Shown here: piece after piece, positions 22,245 to 29,324 of the stretch
Numbering within the stretch: the first letter of the stretch is position 1
Layout: the number at the start of each line of letters is the position of its first letter
NCBI GenBank assembly: GCA_039805565.1
Contig: JBDLTZ010000100.1
Coordinates: 1 to 64,000, forward strand
DNA from: CALJIC01 sp039805565
GTDB lineage: Bacteria; Chloroflexota; Chloroflexia; Chloroflexales; Roseiflexaceae
Length of the DNA stretch: 64,000 nucleotides
Reading direction: 5' to 3'
Made by a program: the position numbers and the translations under genes
Notes under the pieces: model-generated
Told to the model about the DNA's origin: nothing
Seen by the model: the letters and a program-made list of their open reading frames with translations, nothing else
Database searches by the model: none

Positions 22245-24832
22245 GCCGGGGTGTGGCCGGCGAGGCGCAGGCCGCGCAGGCGCAGCGAGTTCGTGACGAC
22301 GAAGATCGACGAGAAGGCCATCGCAGCGGCGGCCAGGATGGGGCTCAGCTGCCACCCCGTCAGCGGGTAGAGCGCGCCGGCCGCCACCGGGATGAGCACC
22401 ACGTTATAGACGAACGCCCAGAACAGGTTCCAGCGGATGGTCCGCATCGTCGCCTTACTGAGCTGGATAGCCTGCGGCACGCTGCGCAGGTCACCGCGCA
22501 TCAGCGTGACGTCGGCGGCCTCCATCGCCACATCGGTGCCCGTGCCCATCGCGATACCCACATCCGCCTGAGCGAGCGCCGGGGCGTCGTTGATACCGTC
22601 GCCCACCATCGCCGTGACGAACCCCTCGGCCTGGAGGCGCTGGACCTCAGCGGCCTTATCCTGCGGCAGGACCTCGGCCAGCACGCGCTCGACGCCGACC
22701 TGGGCCGCGATCGCCTCAGCCGTGCGGCGGTTGTCGCCGGTCAGCATCGCGACCCGCACGCCCATGTGCTTCAGGCTCTCTACCGCCGCGCGTGACGTAG
22801 GCTTCACGGTGTCAGCCACCGCGATCACCCCCAGCGCCTCGCCGTCGGCAGCCACCACCATGGCCGTCTTGCCCTCGCCCTGGAGCCGCGCGACATCCCC
22901 CTCGATCCCGGCCGTGTCGACGCTCCACTCGCGCATCAGCCGGAGGTTGCCGAGCAGCACCACGCGCCCGTCCACCACCGCCGTGATGCCCTGCCCGGCG
23001 ACTGCCTCGAAGCGCTCCGGCTGGCTCAGCGCCACGCCGCGCTCCTGCGCCGCCCGCACGATCGCCTCGCCCAGCGGGTGCTCCGAGCCGCGCTCGGCGG
23101 AGGCAGCCAAGCGCAACAGCTCAGAGCCGTGAGCAGCGTCACTGTCAACGGCGAGCGACGCCGCCCCTTGTGAGGCCTCAGCGACGTGGCTCACAGCTGG
23201 GAGCTCAGCACTCACGACAACGTCGGTCACGACCGGCTTCCCCTCGGTGATCGTGCCGGTCTTATCGATGACCACCGTCTGGATGCGGTTCGCGCGCTCC
23301 AGGCTCTCGGCATTCTTGATCAGAATGCCATGCTCCGCGCCGGCGCCCGTCCCAACCATGATCGCGGTGGGGGTAGCGAGGCCCAGGGCGCAGGGGCAGG
23401 CGATCACCAGCACCGCCACCGCGAAGATCAGCGATTGGGTGAAGCCGACCCCGCCGACGAAGTACCAGCCCAGGAAGGTGAGCGCGGCGATCACCAGCAC
23501 CGCGGGCACGAACACGCTGGACACCTGGTCCACGAGGCGCTGCACCGGCGCGCGGCTCCCCTGCGCCTGCTGCACCATGCGGACGATCTGAGCCAGCGCG
23601 GTCTCCTTGCCGACGCGCGTGGCGCGGAACTGGAAGCTGCCGGTCTTATTGACCGTGGCGCCGATCACCGTGTCGCCCGCATTCTTCTCCACCGGCATGC
23701 TCTCGCCGGTGACCATGCTCTCGTCCACGCTCGACCGGCCGCTGGTGATGACGCCGTCCACCGGCACCTTCTCGCCAGGCCGCACGATCACGATCTCGCC
23801 TTTGCGCACGTCGCCGACCGGGACATCGACCTCCTGCCCGCCGCGCAGCACGCGCGCCGTCTTCGCCTGCAAGCCCATCAGCGCGCGGATGGCGGCGCCG
23901 GTCTGGCTCTTGGCGCGGGCCTCGAGGTACTTGCCCACCAGGATCAGCGTGATGATGACGGCCGCGGTCTCGAAGTAGACGTGGCCGGACTTGCCGGCAA
24001 GCATGAGCCACAGGCTGTAGAAGAAGGCCGCCGACGAGCCCAGCGCGATCAGGGTGTCCATGTTGGCGGTGCGGCTCTTGAGCGCGCTCCAGGCGTGGGT
24101 GTAGAAGTCGCGCCCGCTGTAGAACTGCACCGGCAGCGCCAGCGCCAGGAACAGCCAGTTGAGGTAGTCGGCGCTGGCGGGGTAGTGCATCACCATCGCA
24201 CCGCCGGCCTCGCCCGCGTGCATCTGCTCCTCCAGCGCAGCCCAGGTTGCGTTGAGCCACGGCTGGATGAGCCCGAAGTCGCGCGCCATCGAGAGCGCGA
24301 AGAGCGGCAGGCTGAACAGCACGCCCACGGTCAGCTTGCGCCGCTTATCGGCCAGGTCACGCGCGCGCGCGGCGGCCTCGATGTCCTCGGCGTCGGCGCC
24401 ACTGGCCTCGGCGGTCTCGATCACGCCGTAGCCGGCCCGCTCCACCGCGCCCCGGATCTCACCCCAGCCCGCCGTGCTCGGCACGTAGGTGACGGTGGCG
24501 TGCTCGGCGGCCAGATTGACAGACGCGTCGAGCACCCCCGGCACCTTCCGCAGCGCCTTCTCGACGCGCGACGAGCACGAGGCGCACGTCATCCCGGTGA
24601 CGGGGAACTCGATCTGGTCGGTGACAATCCCGTAGCCGGCCCCTTCGACCGCCGCCTGGATCTGCGTCACGCTGGCCTGCGCGGGCTCGTAGCTGACGGT
24701 GGCCTGCTCGGTGGCGAGGTTGACGCTCGCCGCCGCGACGCCGGGCACCTTCTGGAGGGCCTTCTCGACGCGCCGCACGCACGAGGCGCACGTCATCCCG
24801 GTGATGGGGAGATCGACCTGTTGCACTGCCAT
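22241..24832 (-). CDS. copA: Copper-exporting P1B-type ATPase
   Basis: Exports Cu+ across the cytoplasmic membrane at the cost of ATP. 863 residues with two N-terminal HMA metal-binding domains, each with GMTCASC (about residues 10-16 and 79-85), eight predicted transmembrane helices, the actuator loop VTGESMPVEK, the intramembrane metal site IACPCALGLATPTA (CPC, diagnostic for copper/silver pumps), the phosphorylation site VIDKTGTITEGKP, an HP motif in GSEHPLGEAIV and MVGDGINDAPALAQAD. ATG 24832 follows AGGA by seven bases. It is the last gene of csoR-copZ-copA, with gaps of 67 and 86 bases, and is presumably controlled from the CsoR-regulated promoter upstream of csoR. Confidence 0.97.
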   Translation of the reverse strand: MAVQQVDLPITGMTCASCVRRVEKALQKVPGVAAASVNLATEQATVSYEPAQASVTQIQAAVEGAGYGIVTDQIEFPVTGMTCASCSSRVEKALRKVPGVLDASVNLAAEHATVTYVPSTAGWGEIRGAVERAGYGVIETAEASGADAEDIEAAARARDLADKRRKLTVGVLFSLPLFALSMARDFGLIQPWLNATWAALEEQMHAGEAGGAMVMHYPASADYLNWLFLALALPVQFYSGRDFYTHAWSALKSRTANMDTLIALGSSAAFFYSLWLMLAGKSGHVYFETAAVIITLILVGKYLEARAKSQTGAAIRALMGLQAKTARVLRGGQEVDVPVGDVRKGEIVIVRPGEKVPVDGVITSGRSSVDESMVTGESMPVEKNAGDTVIGATVNKTGSFQFRATRVGKETALAQIVRMVQQAQGSRAPVQRLVDQVSSVFVPAVLVIAALTFLGWYFVGGVGFTQSLIFAVAVLVIACPCALGLATPTAIMVGTGAGAEHGILIKNAESLERANRIQTVVIDKTGTITEGKPVVTDVVVSAELPAVSHVAEASQGAASLAVDSDAAHGSELLRLAASAERGSEHPLGEAIVRAAQERGVALSQPERFEAVAGQGITAVVDGRVVLLGNLRLMREWSVDTAGIEGDVARLQGEGKTAMVVAADGEALGVIAVADTVKPTSRAAVESLKHMGVRVAMLTGDNRRTAEAIAAQVGVERVLAEVLPQDKAAEVQRLQAEGFVTAMVGDGINDAPALAQADVGIAMGTGTDVAMEAADVTLMRGDLRSVPQAIQLSKATMRTIRWNLFWAFVYNVVLIPVAAGALYPLTGWQLSPILAAAAMAFSSIFVVTNSLRLRGLRLAGHTPA

Positions 24833-24918
24833 AGCTATTTCCTGCTCCTGGTGAGCTGCCGGGGGTGGGCGGGCGTACCCGACCGACCCCCGGCCCCTGA
24901 CCATGCTCCTCGGGCGGC

Positions 24919-25134
24919 CTAGCTCAGCCGCGCGACCTCATCGTACCCCGCCTCGTTGATCGCCGCCACGATCTGGTCGGGCGTGACCTGCGGCTCGTGC
25001 TCGACGGTGACCGTCTTGTCGTCCAGGCTGATCTGCACGCGCCGCACGCCGCTAAGCGCCGTCACCTCTTTGGTGATTGCGTTGACGCAGTGCTGGCACG
25101 AGATCTCCGGGACGCGAAACTGCTCGGTGGTCAT
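24919..25134 (-). CDS. copZ: CopZ-like copper chaperone (HMA domain)
   Basis: A 71-residue single HMA domain, the usual size of CopZ. It binds Cu+ through two cysteines and hands it to CopA. The metal site is SCQHC near residue 12, in the context FRVPEISCQHCVNAITKEV; the remainder (VRRVQISLDDKTVTVEHEP) is the expected ferredoxin-like fold. The usual MxCxxC is here E-I-S-C-Q-H-C, with histidine between the cysteines as in several CopZ-like proteins. Start at 25134 follows AGGAG by nine bases; an ATG nine codons upstream is in frame but lacks a site. Lies between csoR and copA. Confidence 0.93.
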   Translation of the reverse strand: MTTEQFRVPEISCQHCVNAITKEVTALSGVRRVQISLDDKTVTVEHEPQVTPDQIVAAINEAGYDEVARLS

Positions 25135-25201
25135 GGTCTGTTTCTCCTGTGTGGCTGGCACGGAAGCCGCGCCGCATAACGAAACCCGGTGGTTCGAAGA
25201 C

Positions 25202-25486
25202 TCAGGTGCGCGGGAGCGAGCTGCCGGCTTCGAAGACCTGCAGCAGCTCGTTCACCACGCGCTCGCGCTCCCCGGGGTCCTCGCCCCGGATGGCCTCCGT
25301 CACGCAGCCGTTCAGGTGCCGCGCCAGGATGAGCCGGTTGAAGGTGTCGAGGGCGCGCTGGATGGCCTGCGTTTGCTTGATGATGTCGACGCAGTACTCG
25401 TCCTGGTCGACCATCCGCTGCACCCCGCGCACGTGCCCCTCGATCGTCTTGAGCCGGTTGAGCAGCTGCTGTTTCTGGTCCGGCAT
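25202..25486 (-). CDS. csoR: CsoR-family copper-sensing repressor
   Basis: All-helical DNA-binding repressor that leaves its operator when it binds Cu+. 94 residues, normal for CsoR. The copper ligands are all present: Cys in DEYCVDII, His and Cys in LILARHLNGCVTEA, giving the C-H-C pattern of genuine CsoR as opposed to RcnR or FrmR. The N-terminal QQLLNRLKTIEGHVRGVQRMV is the family signature. ATG 25484-25486 is the correct start; the frame continues upstream for 80 codons into the promoter and the heptad repeats, which is not coding. First gene of csoR-copZ-copA. The promoter and a CsoR-type operator lie directly upstream, so the operon should be autoregulated. Confidence 0.95.
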   Translation of the reverse strand: MPDQKQQLLNRLKTIEGHVRGVQRMVDQDEYCVDIIKQTQAIQRALDTFNRLILARHLNGCVTEAIRGEDPGERERVVNELLQVFEAGSSLPRT

Positions 25487-25507
25487 AGGTGTGCCCTCGC
25501 TTGCTTC

Positions 25508-25533
25508 TACCCCACCCCCCTGGGGAGGGGGTA
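25508..25533. promoter_or_regulatory. CsoR-type operator (G/C-tract pseudo-palindrome)
   Basis: A 26-base pseudo-palindrome beginning TACCCC and ending GGGGGTA with C and G tracts between, the known form of CsoR operators (TACCC ... GGGTA). It starts 21 bases before the csoR start codon and lies just downstream of the -10 box, over the expected transcription start, where a bound repressor would block initiation. Confidence 0.8.
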
Positions 25534-25540
25534 TGCCTAC

Positions 25541-25569
25541 AGTGTACCTGTCCGAGTCCCTCTTGTCAA
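25541..25569 (-). promoter_or_regulatory. Promoter of csoR-copZ-copA
   Basis: On the minus strand: TTGACA (plus 25564-25569), 17-base spacer, TACACT (plus 25541-25546). A near-consensus sigma-70-type promoter, one of the few in this window with a perfect -35. Expected start of transcription near 25534, at the edge of the CsoR-type operator. Confidence 0.8.
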
Positions 25570-25592
25570 GGGCGTACGAGCTCCAATTCAGC

Positions 25593-25746
25593 TGAACGAT
25601 GAACGATGAACGCTGAACGCTGAACGATGAACGCTGAACGATGAACGCTGAACGATGAACGATGAAGAGCCGAGAAGCGATCGAAGCTGCACAGCACCGC
25701 TCACTACCCCGGCTCTCACGACTCACGACTCACGACTCACGACTCA
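25593..25746. repeat. Composite heptad-arm/hairpin element (copy 2)
   Basis: Left arm 25593-25669: eleven tandem 7-base units, TGAACGA or TGAACGC, the last TGAAGAG. Core 25670-25711. Right arm 25712-25746: GCTCTCA followed by four CGACTCA units, i.e. the reverse complement of TGAGTCG-type units. Inverted arms flank a core which is near-identical to the reverse complement of the core at 56588-56629. The stop codon of mrpG (25730-25732) lies in the right arm; the csoR promoter begins 24 bases left of the left arm. Confidence 0.85.
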
Positions 25747-26110
25747 GCACGGCCGGCTCCTCGCCATCCAGCTCGTGGGTGATCGGGTTGTAGCGTCCGC
25801 GCAGCTCATCCGCCACCGTCTGCTCCCAGAGCGGGACCCCCACGAAGTAGCTCGCGCGCCCGATCAAGTGCGCCGTCACCGGGGCCGTCAGCAGGAAGAA
25901 CACGATCGCCGCCAGCGCCCGCAGCGTGATGCTCAGGTCGCCGAAGTGGATCGCCGCCGCGCCAAGCGTGCAGGCGATCCCCAGCGTGGCGCCTTTGGTG
26001 GCCGGCTGCATGCGCGTGAGGAGGTCCGGCATCCGCAGCACCCCCACCGCCGCCAGCAGCAGGAACGCCGCCCCCACCAGCAGCAGCGCGTTGCTCAGCA
26101 AGTCACTCAC
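25730..26110 (-). CDS. mrpG: Na+/H+ antiporter subunit MrpG
   Basis: Small membrane subunit G of the Mrp/Mnh multi-subunit cation/proton antiporter. 126 residues with three hydrophobic segments; the N-terminal LLLVGAAFLLLAAVGVLRMPDLLTRMQPATKGATLG is the MrpG hallmark, followed by FGDLSITLRALAAIVFFLLTAPVTAHLIGRASY. A GTG at 26108-26110, overlapping the mrpF stop by eight bases and preceded by GGAGG, fits family N-termini better than the ATG at 26131. The last residues (EEPAVLSRES) and the stop codon are encoded by a heptad repeat arm, so the natural C-terminus has been rewritten by the repeat. Last gene of mrpABCDEFG. Confidence 0.92.
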   Translation of the reverse strand: MSDLLSNALLLVGAAFLLLAAVGVLRMPDLLTRMQPATKGATLGIACTLGAAAIHFGDLSITLRALAAIVFFLLTAPVTAHLIGRASYFVGVPLWEQTVADELRGRYNPITHELDGEEPAVLSRES

Positions 26111-26378
26111 CGCTCGCCCTCCGCTCCACATACTGCGCCAGCGCCACAGTCCCCAGGAACGTGATCAGCGCCAGCACAATCGCCGCGTCCAGAAAGACCG
26201 CCTCGCCCGTCTCGATCGCGTAGACCGTCAGGAAGCCTGCCGTGATCACCGCAATCAAGTCCAGCGCCACCACCCGGTCCGGCAGGCTCGGCCCGCGCGT
26301 CAGCCGCGCGAAGGCCAGGAACAGCGCCGCCAGCAGCATTGCCAGCCCCAGCGTCTCGACACTCAGCGCCGGTATCAT
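26103..26378 (-). CDS. mrpF: Na+/H+ antiporter subunit MrpF
   Basis: 91 residues, three membrane helices, typical for subunit F. FARLTRGPSLPDRVVALDLIAV is the conserved core (GPSxxDRVxAxD) and FLDAAIVLALITFLGTVALAQYVERR closes the protein. Start ATG overlaps the mrpE stop in an ATGA (26375-26378); its own stop overlaps the mrpG start. Part of the seven-gene antiporter complex that exports Na+ (or K+) in exchange for H+. Confidence 0.94.
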   Translation of the reverse strand: MIPALSVETLGLAMLLAALFLAFARLTRGPSLPDRVVALDLIAVITAGFLTVYAIETGEAVFLDAAIVLALITFLGTVALAQYVERRASGE

Positions 26379-26848
26379 CGCAGCACCTCCAGCACGCGCC
26401 GCTCGAACCCCTGCTTGATCTGCTGGCGCACCGTCTCCAGATCGTCCACGTACAGGGCGTGGACGTAGAGCTCGCCGCGATCCTTCGCCACGTCCAGGCT
26501 GAGCGTGCCGGGCGTGAGCGTGATCAGGTTCGCCAGCAGCGTGATCTCCAGGTCGGTGCGGGCGTCGAGCGGCACCGCTACCACCGCCGGCCGTATCCGG
26601 TAGCCCGGCGTGAGGACATCGTAGGCCACGCGCAGGTTAGCCTTCACCAGCTCGACGAGGAAAAACAGCAGCAGGTCGAGCACCTGGAGCACCTTGCGGG
26701 CGTAGACCGGCGAGCCGATTGTCTTCCGCATGGAGAGCAGGATGAGGAAGCCCAGCACGAAGCCGAGCGCCAGGTTGCGCGGCGCGAAGCTGCCGGTGAG
26801 CGCGCCCCACGCCAGCGCCAGTAGGATGTTCCAGATGAAGCTATGCAC
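26375..26848 (-). CDS. mrpE: Na+/H+ antiporter subunit MrpE
   Basis: 157 residues. N-terminal WNILLALAWGALTG and LGFVLGFLILLSM helices, then LLLFFLVELVKANLRVAYDVLTP, the family motif, and the soluble C-terminal domain with ITLTPGTLSLDVAKDRGELYVHALYV. No ATG is available: the start is a GTG at 26846-26848 (giving V-HSFIWN) with GGAGG five bases upstream. It follows mrpD by two bases, so translation is coupled. An in-frame extension to 27058 overlaps mrpD and is rejected. Confidence 0.93.
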   Translation of the reverse strand: MHSFIWNILLALAWGALTGSFAPRNLALGFVLGFLILLSMRKTIGSPVYARKVLQVLDLLLFFLVELVKANLRVAYDVLTPGYRIRPAVVAVPLDARTDLEITLLANLITLTPGTLSLDVAKDRGELYVHALYVDDLETVRQQIKQGFERRVLEVLR

Positions 26849-26850
26849 CG

Positions 26851-28326
26851 CTACCTCCCGAGCACGGCCGCGACATAGGCCGCCGGCTCCCAGAGCTGCA
26901 CCCCCGCCCGCGTGGCCACCACGAACGCCGGCCCCGCCGCCAGCCCGAGCGCGAGCGGGAGCAACCCGAGCGCCAGGCTCGGCCCGCGCATCGCCCAGGT
27001 CACCCTCACGGACCGCCACCGCCCCTCGCGCGCCGGCTTCCAGAACACCTCGGCCCATGTGCGCAGCACCACCAGCAGCGTCAGCACGCTTGTGAGCAGC
27101 GCCGCGGCCACCACCAGGTACTGCCCGGCCTCCAGCGCTGCACGCAGCAGCGCCAGCTTGGCGAAGAAGCCCGAGAGCGGCGGCACACCCGAGAGCGAGA
27201 GCGCCGGCAGGAAGAACGCGACCGCCAGCAGCGGAGACCGCTCCATCAGCCCGCCGATCCGATCCAGGCGCTCGTCCCCCGCGAGCTCGCGCACCACGCC
27301 GCTCGCCAGGAACAGCGCCGTCAGCACCACGATGTCCTCCACCATGTAGAACACTGCGCCGGCCAGCCCGCGCTCGGTGAACAACCCCAGCCCCAGCACC
27401 GCGAAGCCGATGTGGCTGACGATCAGGAACGAGAGCACCCGCCGCAGCTCGCGCTGCGCCAGCGCCCCGAGCACCCCCACCAGCATCGTCACGCCCGCCG
27501 TGGCGAGCACCAGCGTGTGGGTGAGCGCCACATCCCCGACGAAGATCAGCGTGAAGGTGCGCAGCAGCGCGTAGACCCCCACCTTGGTCAGCAGCCCGGC
27601 GAACAGCGCCGAGACTGCCGCGGGCGGCGTATGGTATGCCGCCGGCAGCCAGAAGAAGAGCGGGAACACCGCGGCCTTGATGCCGAACGAGACCAGCAGC
27701 AGCGCGGCCAGCGCCGCGACCAGCCCCTGGTTCGTGAGCTCGGGCACGCGCCGCGCGAGGTCGGCCATATTGAGCGTGCCCGCCTCGGCGTACAGCACGC
27801 CCACCGCGATCAGGAACAGCGCCGAGGCCAGCAGATTGATGGTGACGTACTTGATCCCCCCCTCCATCTGCGGCCGGTCGCCGCCGAGCGCCAGCAGCAC
27901 AAAGGATGCGATCAGCAGCACCTCAAACCAGACGTACAGGTTGAAGAGGTCGCCGGTGAGGAACGCGCCGCACACTCCCATCAGCAGCACGTGCAGCAGC
28001 GTGTGGTAGCCGAAGCGCTCGCGCGCCGGGTCGATCCCGCCGAGCGAGTAGACCGCCACCGCCAGGCCCACCAGCCCCGTCAGCACCACCAGCACCGCGC
28101 TGAGCAGGTCGGCCACGAAGGTCACGCCGTAGGGCGCGGCCCACCCGCCGAGCTGGGTCACCTGGGGGCCGCCAGCCCACACGGCGCCGAACAGCGCCAG
28201 CGCCGACGCGAGCAGCGCGGCGGCCCCAGCCACGCTCAAGGCGCGAGAGAGACGCCTGCGCTCCCCCGCGAGGAGCGCCAGCGCAGCGGTGAGCGCGGGG
28301 ACAAGCACCGGCAGCAGCAGGGTCAT
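26851..28326 (-). CDS. mrpD: Na+/H+ antiporter subunit MrpD
   Basis: 491-residue polytopic membrane protein homologous to the antiporter-like subunits of respiratory complex I (NuoM/NuoN). The glutamate in FNLYVWFEVLLIASFVLL and the lysines in LVSFGIKAAVFPLFFWLPAAYHTPPA and LFAGLLTKVGVYALLR are the conserved proton-path residues. SHIGFAVLGLGLF and the PLSGFFAKLALL motif near the end agree. It starts four bases inside mrpC (ATGA overlap). Provides one of the two proton channels of the Mrp complex. Confidence 0.95.
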   Translation of the reverse strand: MTLLLPVLVPALTAALALLAGERRRLSRALSVAGAAALLASALALFGAVWAGGPQVTQLGGWAAPYGVTFVADLLSAVLVVLTGLVGLAVAVYSLGGIDPARERFGYHTLLHVLLMGVCGAFLTGDLFNLYVWFEVLLIASFVLLALGGDRPQMEGGIKYVTINLLASALFLIAVGVLYAEAGTLNMADLARRVPELTNQGLVAALAALLLVSFGIKAAVFPLFFWLPAAYHTPPAAVSALFAGLLTKVGVYALLRTFTLIFVGDVALTHTLVLATAGVTMLVGVLGALAQRELRRVLSFLIVSHIGFAVLGLGLFTERGLAGAVFYMVEDIVVLTALFLASGVVRELAGDERLDRIGGLMERSPLLAVAFFLPALSLSGVPPLSGFFAKLALLRAALEAGQYLVVAAALLTSVLTLLVVLRTWAEVFWKPAREGRWRSVRVTWAMRGPSLALGLLPLALGLAAGPAFVVATRAGVQLWEPAAYVAAVLGR

Positions 28327-28766
28327 CGCAGCACCTCGACCGCTCCCTCGTGCGGCGGCCGGGCCGCTCGCCCCTCGTCGTAGGTCTTGGCAGGCGGCGG
28401 GCGGTGGGTCGGCAGGGCGTCGGTCAGCACCATGCGATCCAGGTCGTCCGTCCCCACCTCCTGGTAGGCACGGTAGGCCAGCACCATCATGAAGGCCAGC
28501 ACGCCGAAGCCGATCACGATCGCCGTCAGGATCAGCGCCTGCGGCAGCGGGTCGGCCACCGGCCCTGTGGGAGCGTTGGCCCCCTCGGGGGTGATCGGCG
28601 AGGCCGCGCGGGTGAGGCCCCCGGCGGTGAAGATCAGCAGGTTGACGGCGTTGGTGAGCAGCGCCAGCCCGAGGATGATCTTCGCCAGGCTGCGCCGCAG
28701 CAGCAGGAACACCGCCGCCGCCACCAGCCCGCCCACCGCGAACGCCAGCAGGGTCTGCATCGTCAC
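28323..28766 (-). CDS. mrpC: Na+/H+ antiporter subunit MrpC
   Basis: 147 residues, NuoK-like, three membrane helices. FLLLRRSLAKIILGLALLTNAVNLLIFTAGG is the signature, followed by DPLPQALILTAIVIGFGVLAFMMVL in which the PLPQALILTAIVI motif is diagnostic for subunit C. The last 40 residues are a polar, Pro/Arg-rich tail, longer than usual. Overlaps mrpB and mrpD by four bases each. Confidence 0.95.
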   Translation of the reverse strand: MTMQTLLAFAVGGLVAAAVFLLLRRSLAKIILGLALLTNAVNLLIFTAGGLTRAASPITPEGANAPTGPVADPLPQALILTAIVIGFGVLAFMMVLAYRAYQEVGTDDLDRMVLTDALPTHRPPPAKTYDEGRAARPPHEGAVEVLR

Positions 28767-29173
28767 TCCTCCGCCATCGCCAGGGCGATCGTCAGCGTCA
28801 CGCCCACTACTGTCAGGTACACGCCAATGTCGAACAGTACCGGTGTGCCGAGCTCGACAGGCTCACCGGGGAGGGGCAGGTAGCCCCAGACGCCGGTGAG
28901 GAACGGCTGGCCCAGCAGGGTGGGGATAAGCCCGCTCCCGATCGCCACCAGCAGCCCGATCCCGATCAGCGCGCGAGTGTCCAGGCGCAGCGCCCGGCGC
29001 GCCGCGGCTTCGTCGTAGGCCAGGCCGTAGAGCACGAAGGCGCCGGCGGCCACCAACCCGCCGATGAAGCCGCCGCCCGGCTCGTTGTGTCCGCGCAGCA
29101 GCAGGAAGATCGAGAACAGCAGCAGCAGCGTCACCAGGAAGCGCGTCGCCGTCCGCAGGATGAGTGAGTCCAT
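28763..29173 (-). CDS. mrpB: Na+/H+ antiporter subunit MrpB
   Basis: 136 residues. The MnhB signature LRGHNEPGGGFIGGLVAAGAFVLYGLAYD is clear, with four predicted helices. ATG at 29171-29173. In many organisms the B domain is fused to MrpA; here it is a separate gene, 118 bases after mrpA, the only large gap in the operon, and that gap contains short repeats. Stop overlaps mrpC. Confidence 0.95.
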   Translation of the reverse strand: MDSLILRTATRFLVTLLLLFSIFLLLRGHNEPGGGFIGGLVAAGAFVLYGLAYDEAAARRALRLDTRALIGIGLLVAIGSGLIPTLLGQPFLTGVWGYLPLPGEPVELGTPVLFDIGVYLTVVGVTLTIALAMAEE

Positions 29174-29253
29174 TGGTTGCCCTCCGTGGGTGTTGGCAAC
29201 TCGCTGAGGCTCATTGCCGAGTGTTGGGTTTCAGGGAGGGCGCAGCCTTCCTG

Positions 29254-29324
29254 GCCCTCCCGCTCAGCCGCCTCGACGCCCGCCCTCCCGCTCAGCGGTC
29301 CTTGGTCCTTCGTCCTTCGTCGGC
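29254..29324. repeat. Short repeats in the mrpA-mrpB junction
   Basis: A 14-base direct repeat, GCCCTCCCGCTCAG, at 29254-29267 and 29282-29295; the second copy contains the mrpA stop codon. Next to it, 29297-29324, four 7-base units (GGTCCTT, GGTCCTT, CGTCCTT, CGTCGGC) encode the last residues of MrpA (EGRRTKDR). Again a gene end embedded in 7-base repeats. Confidence 0.6.

Noticed and set aside
23186..24922. Long open frame opposite copA; likewise opposite lutB (39260-41083), the SLC13 gene (48483-50219) and the Ycf45-like gene (562-1800)
   Set aside because: All are antisense shadows with low-complexity His/Arg/Gly-rich products and no start signals, while the opposite strand encodes well-conserved proteins.
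25487..25726. An 80-residue N-terminal extension of CsoR
   Set aside because: It would be read from the operator, promoter and heptad arms (repeats such as SSFIVQR); normal CsoR length and the ATG at 25486 fit the family.
25593..25746. CRISPR array
   Set aside because: Units are 7 bases with no spacers of constant length and no cas genes in the window; the arrangement is tandem repeats around a hairpin.
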